The notes beneath the pieces were generated by a model. It made no database searches. It was given only the letters and a program-made list of their open reading frames with translations, and was not told where the DNA came from. Below, one piece after another: positions 7,390 through 14,754 of a stretch of 25,078 nt of DNA. Source of the stretch: CAZMCH01 sp964564735 (GTDB lineage: Bacteria; Poribacteria; DTPJ01); NCBI GenBank assembly GCA_964564735.1, contig CAZMCH010000064.1, positions 1 through 25,078 of the forward strand. Reading direction: 5' to 3'. Positions within the stretch are counted from its first letter, which is position 1. The number at the start of each line of letters is the position of its first letter. Position numbers and translations under genes: made by a program.

Positions 7390-8481
7390 ATGAATTATCT
7401 AAAAAGCATCGTCTATCAAAGAAACATAAGTTTTCCGATATTCCTTCCTGATGCAACAAGAGGTGTTATAAGAGCTATCGATAGCCAAGACCTTCGGGAA
7501 TGTAGTGTTGAGGGAGTCGTTGTTAACGGATTTCATCTTACTACAAAACCCGGAACGACTGTGCTTAAATCTTTCGGCGGAATCAAGAAATTCATGAATT
7601 GGGATGGTCTAGTTATATCTGATTCGGGTGGATTTCAACTACTATCACTTGTTTATGAAAATAAATCATTTGGAAAAATCAATGATGATGGGATAATTTT
7701 TTATAGAGATTCAAAAGGAAAGAAAAGTAAGAATATTTTTACACCTGAAAAATCTATACAGATGCAGTTCAATATTGGTGCAGATATTATGATATGCCTT
7801 GATGATTGCCCTTCTATGAAAGCAACAAACGAAGAAAATATCATAAGCGTTAGACGAACAATAGAGTGGGCAAAAAGAGGGAAAAAAGAGTTTTTAAGGC
7901 AGATAGAAAACAGAAAAATAGATGAAAAACCGCTTCTTTTTGCCGTTCTTCACGGTGGAAATGACAAAAACTTAAGATCATGGTGTGCAGAAGAGATCAT
8001 TCAAATTGGTTTCGATGGATTTTGCTTTGGAGGATGGCCTTTGGACAAAGATGGGAAATTTAATCTTGATATATTGTCATGGACAGCTTCTCTTATGCCT
8101 GATAATTTGCCAAAATTTGCTCTTGGTGTTGGTAATCCAAAAGCAATCGTTGATTGTGTGAAAATAGGATATAATATCTTTGATTGTGTTTTGCCAACGC
8201 GGGATGCCCGTCATAAAAGACTATATGTTTTTAATAAAAAACCAGAGAGCATGAACATTTTTGATGAGAAGAATATTACGGATTTCTTATATATTACAGA
8301 TGAGAAATATATCAGAGATGCAAATCCAATTAGCGAATTTTGCGATTGTTATACTTGCAGAAACTATTCCAGAGGCTATCTTAATCATCTTTTTGAAATT
8401 GAGGACGCACTTGCCTGGAGACTTGGAACGATACATAATCTAAGAACTTATACAAAGCTGATTGAGATATTAAGGTCTTAA
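7390..8481 (+). CDS. tRNA-guanine transglycosylase paralogue with altered base pocket
   Basis: 363 residues, a TIM-barrel transglycosylase that exchanges guanine for a 7-deazapurine. Present are SDSGGFQ (Asp78), a LDDC strand (Asp138), FDCVLPTR (Asp265, the nucleophile position) and the zinc site Cys318-x-Cys320-x2-Cys323 with His349. Three pocket positions differ from the standard bacterial preQ1-inserting enzyme Tgt. The Gln of IVQGG is His188 (VLHGG). The AVGGLAV loop is CFGGWPL (Trp216, Pro217). The stretch after TRNAR is changed to TRDARHKR. This suggests another base, such as queuine or another deazaguanine, or another nucleic acid substrate (inference). It is a single-gene unit with its own promoter, no queA, queC-F or DNA-modification genes nearby, and no clear SD. 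It could still be the organism's only tgt. Confidence 0.85.
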   Translation: MNYLKSIVYQRNISFPIFLPDATRGVIRAIDSQDLRECSVEGVVVNGFHLTTKPGTTVLKSFGGIKKFMNWDGLVISDSGGFQLLSLVYENKSFGKINDDGIIFYRDSKGKKSKNIFTPEKSIQMQFNIGADIMICLDDCPSMKATNEENIISVRRTIEWAKRGKKEFLRQIENRKIDEKPLLFAVLHGGNDKNLRSWCAEEIIQIGFDGFCFGGWPLDKDGKFNLDILSWTASLMPDNLPKFALGVGNPKAIVDCVKIGYNIFDCVLPTRDARHKRLYVFNKKPESMNIFDEKNITDFLYITDEKYIRDANPISEFCDCYTCRNYSRGYLNHLFEIEDALAWRLGTIHNLRTYTKLIEILRS

Positions 8482-8560
8482 TGTTGTAAATTCCTGAGTT
8501 TAACAGATTATAGATATGCTTGAAATGTCATTTTATTAATTGAAAATCGAATATATATAT

Positions 8561-8606
8561 GAGATAATAAATGTTGTTATCTCTTCTTTTTAGATAACAT
8601 TTTTTC
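8561..8606 (+). terminator. Rho-independent terminator with an overlapping alternative hairpin
   Basis: GTTATCT (8576-8582) pairs with AGATAAC (8592-8598) over a 9-nt loop and is followed by a T-run, a normal intrinsic terminator for the TGT gene. An upstream GAGATAA (8561-8567) can instead pair with TTATCTC (8577-8583). The two hairpins are mutually exclusive, as in attenuators. Confidence 0.6.
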
Positions 8607-8929
8607 TATATATGTAATCGTTAAAAAATCTAAATATTTGAGTAATAACATCACCTTTGCACTTTAATAGAAGGGCGTTATTAAAACGCATATTTACTTA
8701 TTTTACACAACATACTTTCAAAAAACCTACCCATGAAAACTTTCCTTAGAGGCTTATTGCTAATACGCCTTTTGGAGATTTAGAGGGATTTTTAAAAAAT
8801 TTATAAATACAAAAACTAATCCGGTCAACAACTAATACAAATAAGGCGTTTCATGTTGTTGATTTTATAAAATATGGAGCTAAAAGTTTTAAGCTTACAT
8901 TGTCAGATTAGACAAAAAAGGAAACTAGA
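8607..8929. other. Gene-free AT-rich gap
   Basis: About 320 bp with no convincing ORF, tRNA or IS. It holds short inverted repeats: GCGTT-ATTAA-AACGC around 8675-8689, and ACGCCTT (8765-8771) with AAGGCGT (8843-8849) about 70 bp apart. No clear -35/-10 pair for the next gene was found. An AAAGGA SD-like stretch just before 8930 belongs to the next CDS. It may contain regulation or the remains of a decayed element. Confidence 0.4.
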
Positions 8930-9877
8930 ATGATTAAACTTGGCATAATTTCCGCGGCAACCTATGGTGCAACATATAAAGATGAGAATATACCTCGCAC
9001 GCCGGGATCATTTCATGGCACTGCTTTTTCCACAACCTTTAATGGATTTGATGCAGTAAAATCAAGACAATGGCAATGGACTTTTGCTAGTGGAGAAAAA
9101 CGTATTGAAAATGCCAAAATAACAAAAATATGGGATCCTCAAAAAGAATGGGCAGAACGTCTTGCAGAAACTTGCTTCATTCCTGAAGTTTGCGATACAC
9201 CAGAGGAATGTGCTAATGATGTTGATGGAGTAATAATAGTAGATGATGGTTCTGGAAAACAATGTGATTATGCAGAATATCCTTTGCGTAAAGGAATACC
9301 AACATTTTGTGATAAACCACTTGCAATGACTGCTAGTCGTGCAAAAGAACTGGCTAATCTGGTAAGAGAAACAGGAACACCATTTATGTCAGCAAGCTCA
9401 TTGCGATTTGTTCCAGATATTGTCGCTTTAAAGAATGAAATCACAAATTTTGGTGATATAAACCTAGCAACAACAATCTGTGGAAATGATTTGGTTTATT
9501 ATGGTATTCATGCTCTTTCTATGTATTATGGCATCTTTGGCGGAGGGGCTATTTCGTGCTTAAATGTAGGTAAGTCTGGACGTAATATTGTTCGAGTGCG
9601 TTTCAAGAATGGGTGCGATCTTGTATTGATAGTTGCAGAAGCTGAATACATGTGTGCTGGTTATCAGATCAACATTTACGGAACAAAAGGCTGGAAATCC
9701 CTTATGCCAAATCTATCAGACCTATATTATTATCTGCTGGAACGTTTTATAAACATGATGAAAACAGGTGAAGAGGCAGTCCCAGTTGAGGAAGAATTAG
9801 AGGTAATAGCAGTATTAGAAGCAGGGAAACGGTCATTAGCTGAGTGTCGTGAAGTTTCAATTACTGAGGTTATGTAA
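8930..9877 (+). CDS. Gfo/Idh/MocA-type oxidoreductase, atypical N-terminus
   Basis: 315 residues. The N-terminal Rossmann half starts IKLGIISAATYG, and CDKPLA (Asp128-Lys129-Pro130) stands in the place of the family's EKP motif, so the catalytic Lys is kept. The second half is the mixed beta-sheet domain used for sugar or inositol substrates. An insertion of about 45 residues, rich in aromatic residues (about 17-62), separates the first nucleotide-binding strand from the next strand (KITKIWDP). This is unusual, because the family normally goes directly from GxGxxG to that strand. NAD(P)-linked oxidation or reduction of a sugar-like compound is expected, with substrate unknown. It precedes the CBM9-like and glycyl radical enzyme genes, but a terminator-like hairpin at 9891-9909 may separate them. 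Confidence 0.82.
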   Translation: MIKLGIISAATYGATYKDENIPRTPGSFHGTAFSTTFNGFDAVKSRQWQWTFASGEKRIENAKITKIWDPQKEWAERLAETCFIPEVCDTPEECANDVDGVIIVDDGSGKQCDYAEYPLRKGIPTFCDKPLAMTASRAKELANLVRETGTPFMSASSLRFVPDIVALKNEITNFGDINLATTICGNDLVYYGIHALSMYYGIFGGGAISCLNVGKSGRNIVRVRFKNGCDLVLIVAEAEYMCAGYQINIYGTKGWKSLMPNLSDLYYYLLERFINMMKTGEEAVPVEEELEVIAVLEAGKRSLAECREVSITEVM

Positions 9878-9890
9878 TACTAATGTTGCT

Positions 9891-9909
9891 AAGTAGACTC
9901 TACTTTTTT
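9891..9909 (+). terminator. Short intrinsic terminator
   Basis: AAGTAG-ACT-CTACTT forms a 6-bp stem with a 3-nt loop, leading into six T (9904-9909). It sits 14 nt after the Gfo/Idh stop. The stem is weak, so read-through into the next gene is likely. Confidence 0.5.
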
Positions 9910-9938
9910 ATTGACAATATTTTTATGGAGGTTCCATT

Positions 9939-10739
9939 ATGAATAGGAATATCTATATTTGTTTGTCTGTTATCTTAATAGTTAATGCTTTATGCTTAAC
10001 ATCATCGGCGCAATTTTTGCCACAACCAAATTGGGAACCACTAGGACTTAAATATGGTGAGTCATTATGTGGATTTATCAATAATCCACCACAAATAGAT
10101 GGAAAGCTTGATGACTGGAAATATGCCATTTGGGTTGCCTTTGATTCAAAAAATGAGCTTTTTAGGGGTGCAAATGCTTGGAAAGGTAAAGATGATCTTT
10201 CTGTAACATGGGCAACCATGTATGACGATAAGACATTTTATTTTGCCGCTGCAGTTCGTGATGATAAGTTTGCGCCTTCTAATGATCCTGCACAACCATG
10301 GCTTGGTGATACAATATTTCTTTATATAGATTGGGAAAATCAAAGAGCAGAAGTATCAAGCAAACCAGCATTTGCGAAAATTAAAGGCAAGGCATCAGTC
10401 TTTGATTTTAGCACAGGTGGTAAAAATCCAAGATTGGGTGAATCTTCTATTGCTATCGAGCCAAATGCTAAATTAGGTGCAGAAGGCATGATATATGAGG
10501 TCGCCATGCCTTTTGAATTTTTAACAAAAGTGAAGATAGCTAAGGGCAGTATAATCGGATTTACGCCCGGCTATGAAGAAGGCACAGATAATCCTGAAGG
10601 TAAAGGTGGCACAGTTTTTATGGATTGGGGAGCGGTCAATCCTGATGAAGCAATAAATTTAGGTAAATTAATATTTGGTGAACCTTTATCGGTTGGCACC
10701 ACAGGTAAATTAGCGACAACATGGGGAAATATAAAATAA
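9939..10739 (+). CDS. Secreted CBM9-like (DOMON-type) sugar-binding protein with KLATTWG tail
   Basis: 266 residues. A signal peptide ends near SSA (22-24). One carbohydrate-binding family 9-like beta-sandwich follows, with the landmarks PQIDGKLDDWKYA, LSVTWATMYDDKTFYFAAAVRDDKF, WLGDTIFLYIDW, a later MIYEVAMPFEFL strand, and GFTPGYEEG. It is likely an extracellular or periplasmic glycan-binding protein without a catalytic domain. It ends KLATTWGNIK, nearly the same last residues as the LamG protein at 2286-3035, although the domains are unrelated. SD GGAGG lies 8 nt before the ATG. It is 24 nt upstream of the glycyl radical enzyme, so co-transcription is likely. Confidence 0.84.
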   Translation: MNRNIYICLSVILIVNALCLTSSAQFLPQPNWEPLGLKYGESLCGFINNPPQIDGKLDDWKYAIWVAFDSKNELFRGANAWKGKDDLSVTWATMYDDKTFYFAAAVRDDKFAPSNDPAQPWLGDTIFLYIDWENQRAEVSSKPAFAKIKGKASVFDFSTGGKNPRLGESSIAIEPNAKLGAEGMIYEVAMPFEFLTKVKIAKGSIIGFTPGYEEGTDNPEGKGGTVFMDWGAVNPDEAINLGKLIFGEPLSVGTTGKLATTWGNIK

Positions 10740-10763
10740 AAATTCATTTGAAAGGAAGGATTT

Positions 10764-12995
10764 ATGGGCGTTCAATTCGCTGAACTTACATACCAGCAAA
10801 GACTGGATATGTTACATGAAACAAAGCTAAAACATACACGAGAAAAACAAGAAGCTAGGGGGGCAATGGATCATGACGATCAGGGTCAGATTTTGCTTCC
10901 ACCAGAATCAACAGAGGTTGTTGAAGCAATAAGCGGATCAGGTCAAGTTATTAAAGATGTTATTTTAAAAGGTTTTAAGATAAAAAGCAATCATCCAAGC
11001 GGAGGGTTTTTCGGACCCAAAGCGACAGGCGAAAACTTCAGGATGCTATTGGATGCACATCCGACATATATCGATCCTGTTAGCTCGGTTGTTGGTCGTT
11101 ACATGGTTAATTTTAATTCATATCGTAACCCCGGCTGGAATCCTGATATAAGCTATGCACATCTTCAGCCAGAACAAAATAAATATCATCTTATAACAGG
11201 TATAGGCGGAGTTCAGCATTTCTGCCCTGATCTCAATATCGGCTTAAAACTAGGCTGGGGCGGTTTATTACAAAAAGTCAGACATTATCGTGAAGTAAAT
11301 ATCGATGTCCCTGAGTTTTATGATGGTTTAGAAGATATTATTATCGGTATTCAGGGATGGATACAGCGTCATGCTGACGATGCACGAAAAATGGCTGAAA
11401 CAGAAGAAAATCCTTTATTAAAAGAGAATCTTGAAGAAATAGCGGACATCTGCGAAAGAATGGTTACAGAGCCTCCACAGACTTTCCGTGAAGCATGCCA
11501 ATGGCTTGGATTCTTCCAATCTGTTGCAAAAATGTATAATGGCAGTGGAGAATGGGGGCAGGTTGATGAGCTATTAAGACCTTTCTATGAAAGAGATGTA
11601 GAGAATGGCATTTTGACTGATGAGGAAGCGATATTTCATATAGCATGTTTCCTTCTCACAGAGACAGCATATATACAAATTGGCGGTCCCGACGCCGATG
11701 GAAACGACCTTACAAGCCGAGTCTCATACTTGGTTCTTGAGGCTATCCATCGTTTGAAGATACCTGCAAATATTGGAATTAGAGTTGGCGAGAATATCAG
11801 CGAGGACTTATTCCACAGGGGCGTTGAGATATTGTTTGAAGATAAGATGGGATTTCCGAAATTCCTTGCAGATAAGCCGCTTAACGATGGCTTTGTTAAG
11901 AACGGCTATCCTATTGAGTTAGCACGTCAGCGTGTATATTCAGGCTGTCATTGGCTTGCGATACCGGGTCGTGAATATACATTAAACGACATGGTGAAGG
12001 TTGAATTAGGTATATTGTTTGATATATCAATCAAAGAGATGATAGCTGATCCATCTGTAACTCCTAGCGTTGATGAGCTATGGAAGCGATTTTCGTGGCA
12101 TTTGCATAGAGCGATTGAGGTTCTAGCTGAAGGTATCGATTTCCAGATCGAACACATGCACGAAGTTTTTCCTGAATTATTGCTTGATCTTTTCTGCTAT
12201 GGTCCTGTTGAGAAAGGTTTGGATGCCAGTCATGGTGGAGTTGAATTTTATAATATCTGCGTTGACGCTTCTTCCCTTGCAACCGCTGCGGACTCATTCG
12301 CTGCTGTTGAGCAGAGAGTTGAAAAGGAAAAACGCCTTACATGGCATGAATTAATGAAATACCTTGAAAGCGATTGGGCAGGTGCAGATGGCGAACGAAC
12401 AAGATTGATGATGAAAAATATCAGACGCTTTGGTAGTGGTGATTCCCGCGCTGATGAATGGGCAAAAAAGATTTCTCAAACATTCACAGAATTTGTCAAA
12501 GAAAAACCAACCCCAAATGGTCATAACATGATCCCCGGATTGTTTTCATGGGCGGCAGTGATCGGATTTGGTAAGGCTCTTGGTGCTACTCCCGATGGAC
12601 GACATGCAGGCGACCCTGTATCTCACGGTCCCAATCCTACTCCAGGATTTAATGAGGGATATAGTGGAACACCAACACAGATGGTCAAAGCAGTTGCAGA
12701 AGTCCAATGCGGTTATGGTAATACAGCCCCGCTTCAACTTGATTTAGACCCCGGCATGGGAAAAACAAAAGAGGATCTGGATAAAGTCGAAGCATTAATG
12801 AAAGCTCATTTTGATTTGGGTGGAACGATGATCAATATCAACGTTTTGGATAAAGCGACAATCCTTGAAGCTCAAAAAGATCCTCAGAAATATCCAGATT
12901 TGATTGTGCGTGTCACTGGTTTCAGCGCATATTTTGCAAGCCTTTCTCCTGAATTGCGACAATTCGTAGTTGACAGAATAGTTGACGGTGATTAA
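10764..12995 (+). CDS. Glycyl radical enzyme of uncharacterised clade (PFL-like)
   Basis: 743 residues, typical of pyruvate formate-lyase/dehydratase-type glycyl radical enzymes. The radical loop near the end reads RVTGFSAYF with Gly719. The active-site cysteine is Cys395 in YSGCHWLAIPGREYT. Most characterised lyases and dehydratases have GCVE, with a Glu two residues after the Cys. Here the sequence is Cys395-His396-Trp397, so the normal general base is missing and the reaction is not predictable from known clades. Other supportive stretches are HFCPDLNIGLKLGWGGL, GANxMIPGLFSW-like NGHNMIPGLFSWA, and ATPDGRHAGDPVSHGPNPTPG near the substrate barrel. A radical-SAM activase is required but none is encoded in this window. 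SD AAGGAAGGA precedes the ATG. It follows a secreted sugar-binding protein by 24 nt. Confidence 0.92.
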   Translation: MGVQFAELTYQQRLDMLHETKLKHTREKQEARGAMDHDDQGQILLPPESTEVVEAISGSGQVIKDVILKGFKIKSNHPSGGFFGPKATGENFRMLLDAHPTYIDPVSSVVGRYMVNFNSYRNPGWNPDISYAHLQPEQNKYHLITGIGGVQHFCPDLNIGLKLGWGGLLQKVRHYREVNIDVPEFYDGLEDIIIGIQGWIQRHADDARKMAETEENPLLKENLEEIADICERMVTEPPQTFREACQWLGFFQSVAKMYNGSGEWGQVDELLRPFYERDVENGILTDEEAIFHIACFLLTETAYIQIGGPDADGNDLTSRVSYLVLEAIHRLKIPANIGIRVGENISEDLFHRGVEILFEDKMGFPKFLADKPLNDGFVKNGYPIELARQRVYSGCHWLAIPGREYTLNDMVKVELGILFDISIKEMIADPSVTPSVDELWKRFSWHLHRAIEVLAEGIDFQIEHMHEVFPELLLDLFCYGPVEKGLDASHGGVEFYNICVDASSLATAADSFAAVEQRVEKEKRLTWHELMKYLESDWAGADGERTRLMMKNIRRFGSGDSRADEWAKKISQTFTEFVKEKPTPNGHNMIPGLFSWAAVIGFGKALGATPDGRHAGDPVSHGPNPTPGFNEGYSGTPTQMVKAVAEVQCGYGNTAPLQLDLDPGMGKTKEDLDKVEALMKAHFDLGGTMININVLDKATILEAQKDPQKYPDLIVRVTGFSAYFASLSPELRQFVVDRIVDGD

Positions 12996-13004
12996 TGACA
13001 ATGC

Positions 13005-13032
13005 GTAGGTTGGGTTGTATAATCTAACCTAC
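13005..13032. repeat. GTAGGTT...AACCTAC palindrome between convergent genes
   Basis: GTAGGTT (13005-13011) and AACCTAC (13026-13032) form a perfect 7-bp stem over a 14-nt loop, between the glycyl radical enzyme and zapA stops. The wording GTAGGTTGGGTT is that of a palindromic repeat found intergenically in many bacteria (recalled, not searched). There is no T-run on either side, so it could serve as a factor-dependent or bidirectional end point, but not as a classic terminator. Confidence 0.55.
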
Positions 13033-13042
13033 CCTCAAATAC

Positions 13043-13327
13043 TCATTTTGCAATTGCTGATCTTACCGCTTCTTGTAATTCTTGCTCAAGTTTCTGGATA
13101 TATTCATCAAATCTTTGTCTTTCTCGATACATTTCATCAGCAATATTAAGTGCTGTCAATATTGCTATACGTTCAAAAGATATTAAGCCTGTCTTTGTAG
13201 CTATATCTTGCATGGTTGCGTCAACATGCTTGGCAAGCTTTTGTATATATTCCTCATCCTGATTTCCTTTGACTTCATAATCTTTCCCAAAGATCATAAC
13301 TTTAGTTTTTTCTAATGGGTCATTCAT
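13043..13327 (-). CDS. zapA: Cell division protein ZapA
   Basis: 94 residues, the usual ZapA size. VMIFGKDYEVKGNQDEEYIQKLAKHVD is the ZapA N-terminal beta-hairpin and first helix. It is followed by ERIAILTALNIADEMY and a long coiled-coil helix rich in E, Q and R to the C-terminus. ZapA binds FtsZ and cross-links the Z-ring in the cytoplasm. SD GGAG lies 7 nt upstream of the ATG. It sits 37 nt after aroE, at the end of the co-directional run, and faces the glycyl radical enzyme gene. Confidence 0.9.
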   Translation of the reverse strand: MNDPLEKTKVMIFGKDYEVKGNQDEEYIQKLAKHVDATMQDIATKTGLISFERIAILTALNIADEMYRERQRFDEYIQKLEQELQEAVRSAIAK

Positions 13328-13364
13328 TTTTTTCTCCGATTATTCCTTTATAATGACAGTTTTA

Positions 13365-14225
13365 TTAACCAAATAAAGCATTAAAGAGTGCTTCTTTCAT
13401 TATTTTTATAGGTGGGTTAACACCTGTCCATAATTGAAAAGATATTGCGCCTTGATTAACTAACATCCCCATTCCACCAATTGTTTTGAGACCTTTATTT
13501 TTTGCATATATTAATAAATTTGTTTCCGGAGGCGTATAAACTATATCGCAAACAATACAATCTTTGTTTAACCAATCGAGATTTATGACGGGATCAAGCT
13601 TTGTATCCATGCCCGATGTTACTGTGCTAACAAGCAGATCGCAAGTTGAGGCAAACTCAGGCAGATTAGAGTCATTCAAAGATATGCCTTTAATAGATAT
13701 TCCTGTTTTTTCACTCATTTCATCTGCAAGACTGATTGCCTTTTCAAGTGTTCGATTTGCTATTACTATATTGGATACTCCTTCGATTGCTAGTCCTGTA
13801 ACAATTGCTTGTGCAGAACCGCCTGCACCGAGTATTATAACTTTCATCCCTTTTAGGTTATTTATGCCTTCTTCATTAAGCGAAGCAATAAATCCTTTTG
13901 CGTCTGTATTATGCCCAAAAACCTTGCCATCTCTAAAAACCATCGTATTTACTGCGCCTATGAGTTCTACTTCTTTGGATATTTCGTCCATCAATGGCAA
14001 CACAGATTTTTTATGTGGCAAAGTTACATTTATTCCCACAACATTCAAAGCCTTAAAACCATTTATTGCATGTATAATTTGATCAGGTTTTACATGAAAC
14101 GGAACATAGACATAATCTAGCCCAAGTTCCTGAATCGCCGAATTGTGCATCTGAGGTGATCGGGAATGCTCAACAGGATCACCAATTACTCCTATTATTT
14201 TAGTATGACCTGTTATTCTTGTCAT
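13365..14225 (-). CDS. aroE: Shikimate 5-dehydrogenase
   Basis: 286 residues from ATG 14225. NADPH-dependent reduction of 3-dehydroshikimate to shikimate, the fourth step of aromatic amino acid synthesis. All the hallmark motifs are present: SRSPQMHN (shikimate binding), NVTLPHK with the catalytic Lys, NTDAKGF, the GAGGSAQA dinucleotide loop followed by ANRT, and GMLVNQGAISFQLWTG at the end. I start at ATG 14225 because it begins 4 nt after the upstream stop with GGGA about 9 nt away. In-frame ATGs at 14240 and 14255 would overlap the preceding acetyltransferase and have no SD. It follows the ArgA-like gene and precedes zapA. Confidence 0.95.
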   Translation of the reverse strand: MTRITGHTKIIGVIGDPVEHSRSPQMHNSAIQELGLDYVYVPFHVKPDQIIHAINGFKALNVVGINVTLPHKKSVLPLMDEISKEVELIGAVNTMVFRDGKVFGHNTDAKGFIASLNEEGINNLKGMKVIILGAGGSAQAIVTGLAIEGVSNIVIANRTLEKAISLADEMSEKTGISIKGISLNDSNLPEFASTCDLLVSTVTSGMDTKLDPVINLDWLNKDCIVCDIVYTPPETNLLIYAKNKGLKTIGGMGMLVNQGAISFQLWTGVNPPIKIMKEALFNALFG

Positions 14226-14229
14226 TAAT

Positions 14230-14754
14230 CTAATTCCCATTTTTAACAAATCCATTTGTCATCATTACTTTTTCAACATGACAGACAGAAGCCTTATCTG
14301 TATCATAAAGCTCTTTAACGACAGCTATTTCGTCACAATCAGGAAATTTGATGCAATTAACACATGCGACCCATACTTTGTGAGGTAATTCTGATTTATC
14401 TATTGTATGAAAGCCCTTTTTTTCAAAAAATGCAGGTTTATAGGTAAGAGCAAATAATTTCTTGATAGATAGTCTTATTGCATCTTCAATACAGGCTTCA
14501 AGGAGTGCAGTGCCAACACCGATTCTTTGAAAATCATTTGCAACTGCTAATGATCTGACTTCTGCAAGATCAACCCAAGTTACATGCAAAGCGCAACAAC
14601 CTATAATTTCACCATCTTTTTCGTATATAAAAAAATCCCGTATATTATCACATATATCACCAATTGATCTTGGAAGCATCTCACCTTTTTGGGCATGACC
14701 ATTCACGAGTTTTTGAATGGCGCCGACATCATCCACAGTAGCTTTTCTTATCAA
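14230..14754 (-). CDS. ArgA-like short GNAT N-acetyltransferase (TTG start)
   Basis: 174 residues from TTG 14754. The protein begins IRKATVDD and has the GNAT core VRSLAVANDFQRIGVGTALLEAC (acetyl-CoA loop QRIGVG), followed by YKPAFFEKKGF. A conserved C-terminal segment, CVNCIKFPDCDEIAV, is typical of the short, stand-alone N-acetylglutamate synthase-like family. It probably makes N-acetylglutamate for arginine synthesis, though assignment within GNATs is only family-level. I choose TTG over ATG 14793 because a strong SD (GGAGGAGG) lies 10 nt upstream. The TTG also overlaps the porB stop as TTGA, so translation is probably coupled. The ATG version would add 13 residues inside porB. Confidence 0.85.
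   Translation of the reverse strand: MIRKATVDDVGAIQKLVNGHAQKGEMLPRSIGDICDNIRDFFIYEKDGEIIGCCALHVTWVDLAEVRSLAVANDFQRIGVGTALLEACIEDAIRLSIKKLFALTYKPAFFEKKGFHTIDKSELPHKVWVACVNCIKFPDCDEIAVVKELYDTDKASVCHVEKVMMTNGFVKNGN

Noticed and set aside
8826..8912. Short open stretch reading NKAFHVVDFIKYGAKSF before the Gfo/Idh gene
   Set aside because: Only about 30 codons after an in-frame stop, with no start, SD or recognisable match; probably chance.
13564..14082. 172-residue + strand ORF opposite aroE
   Set aside because: Antisense shadow of aroE, with no recognisable domain or SD.
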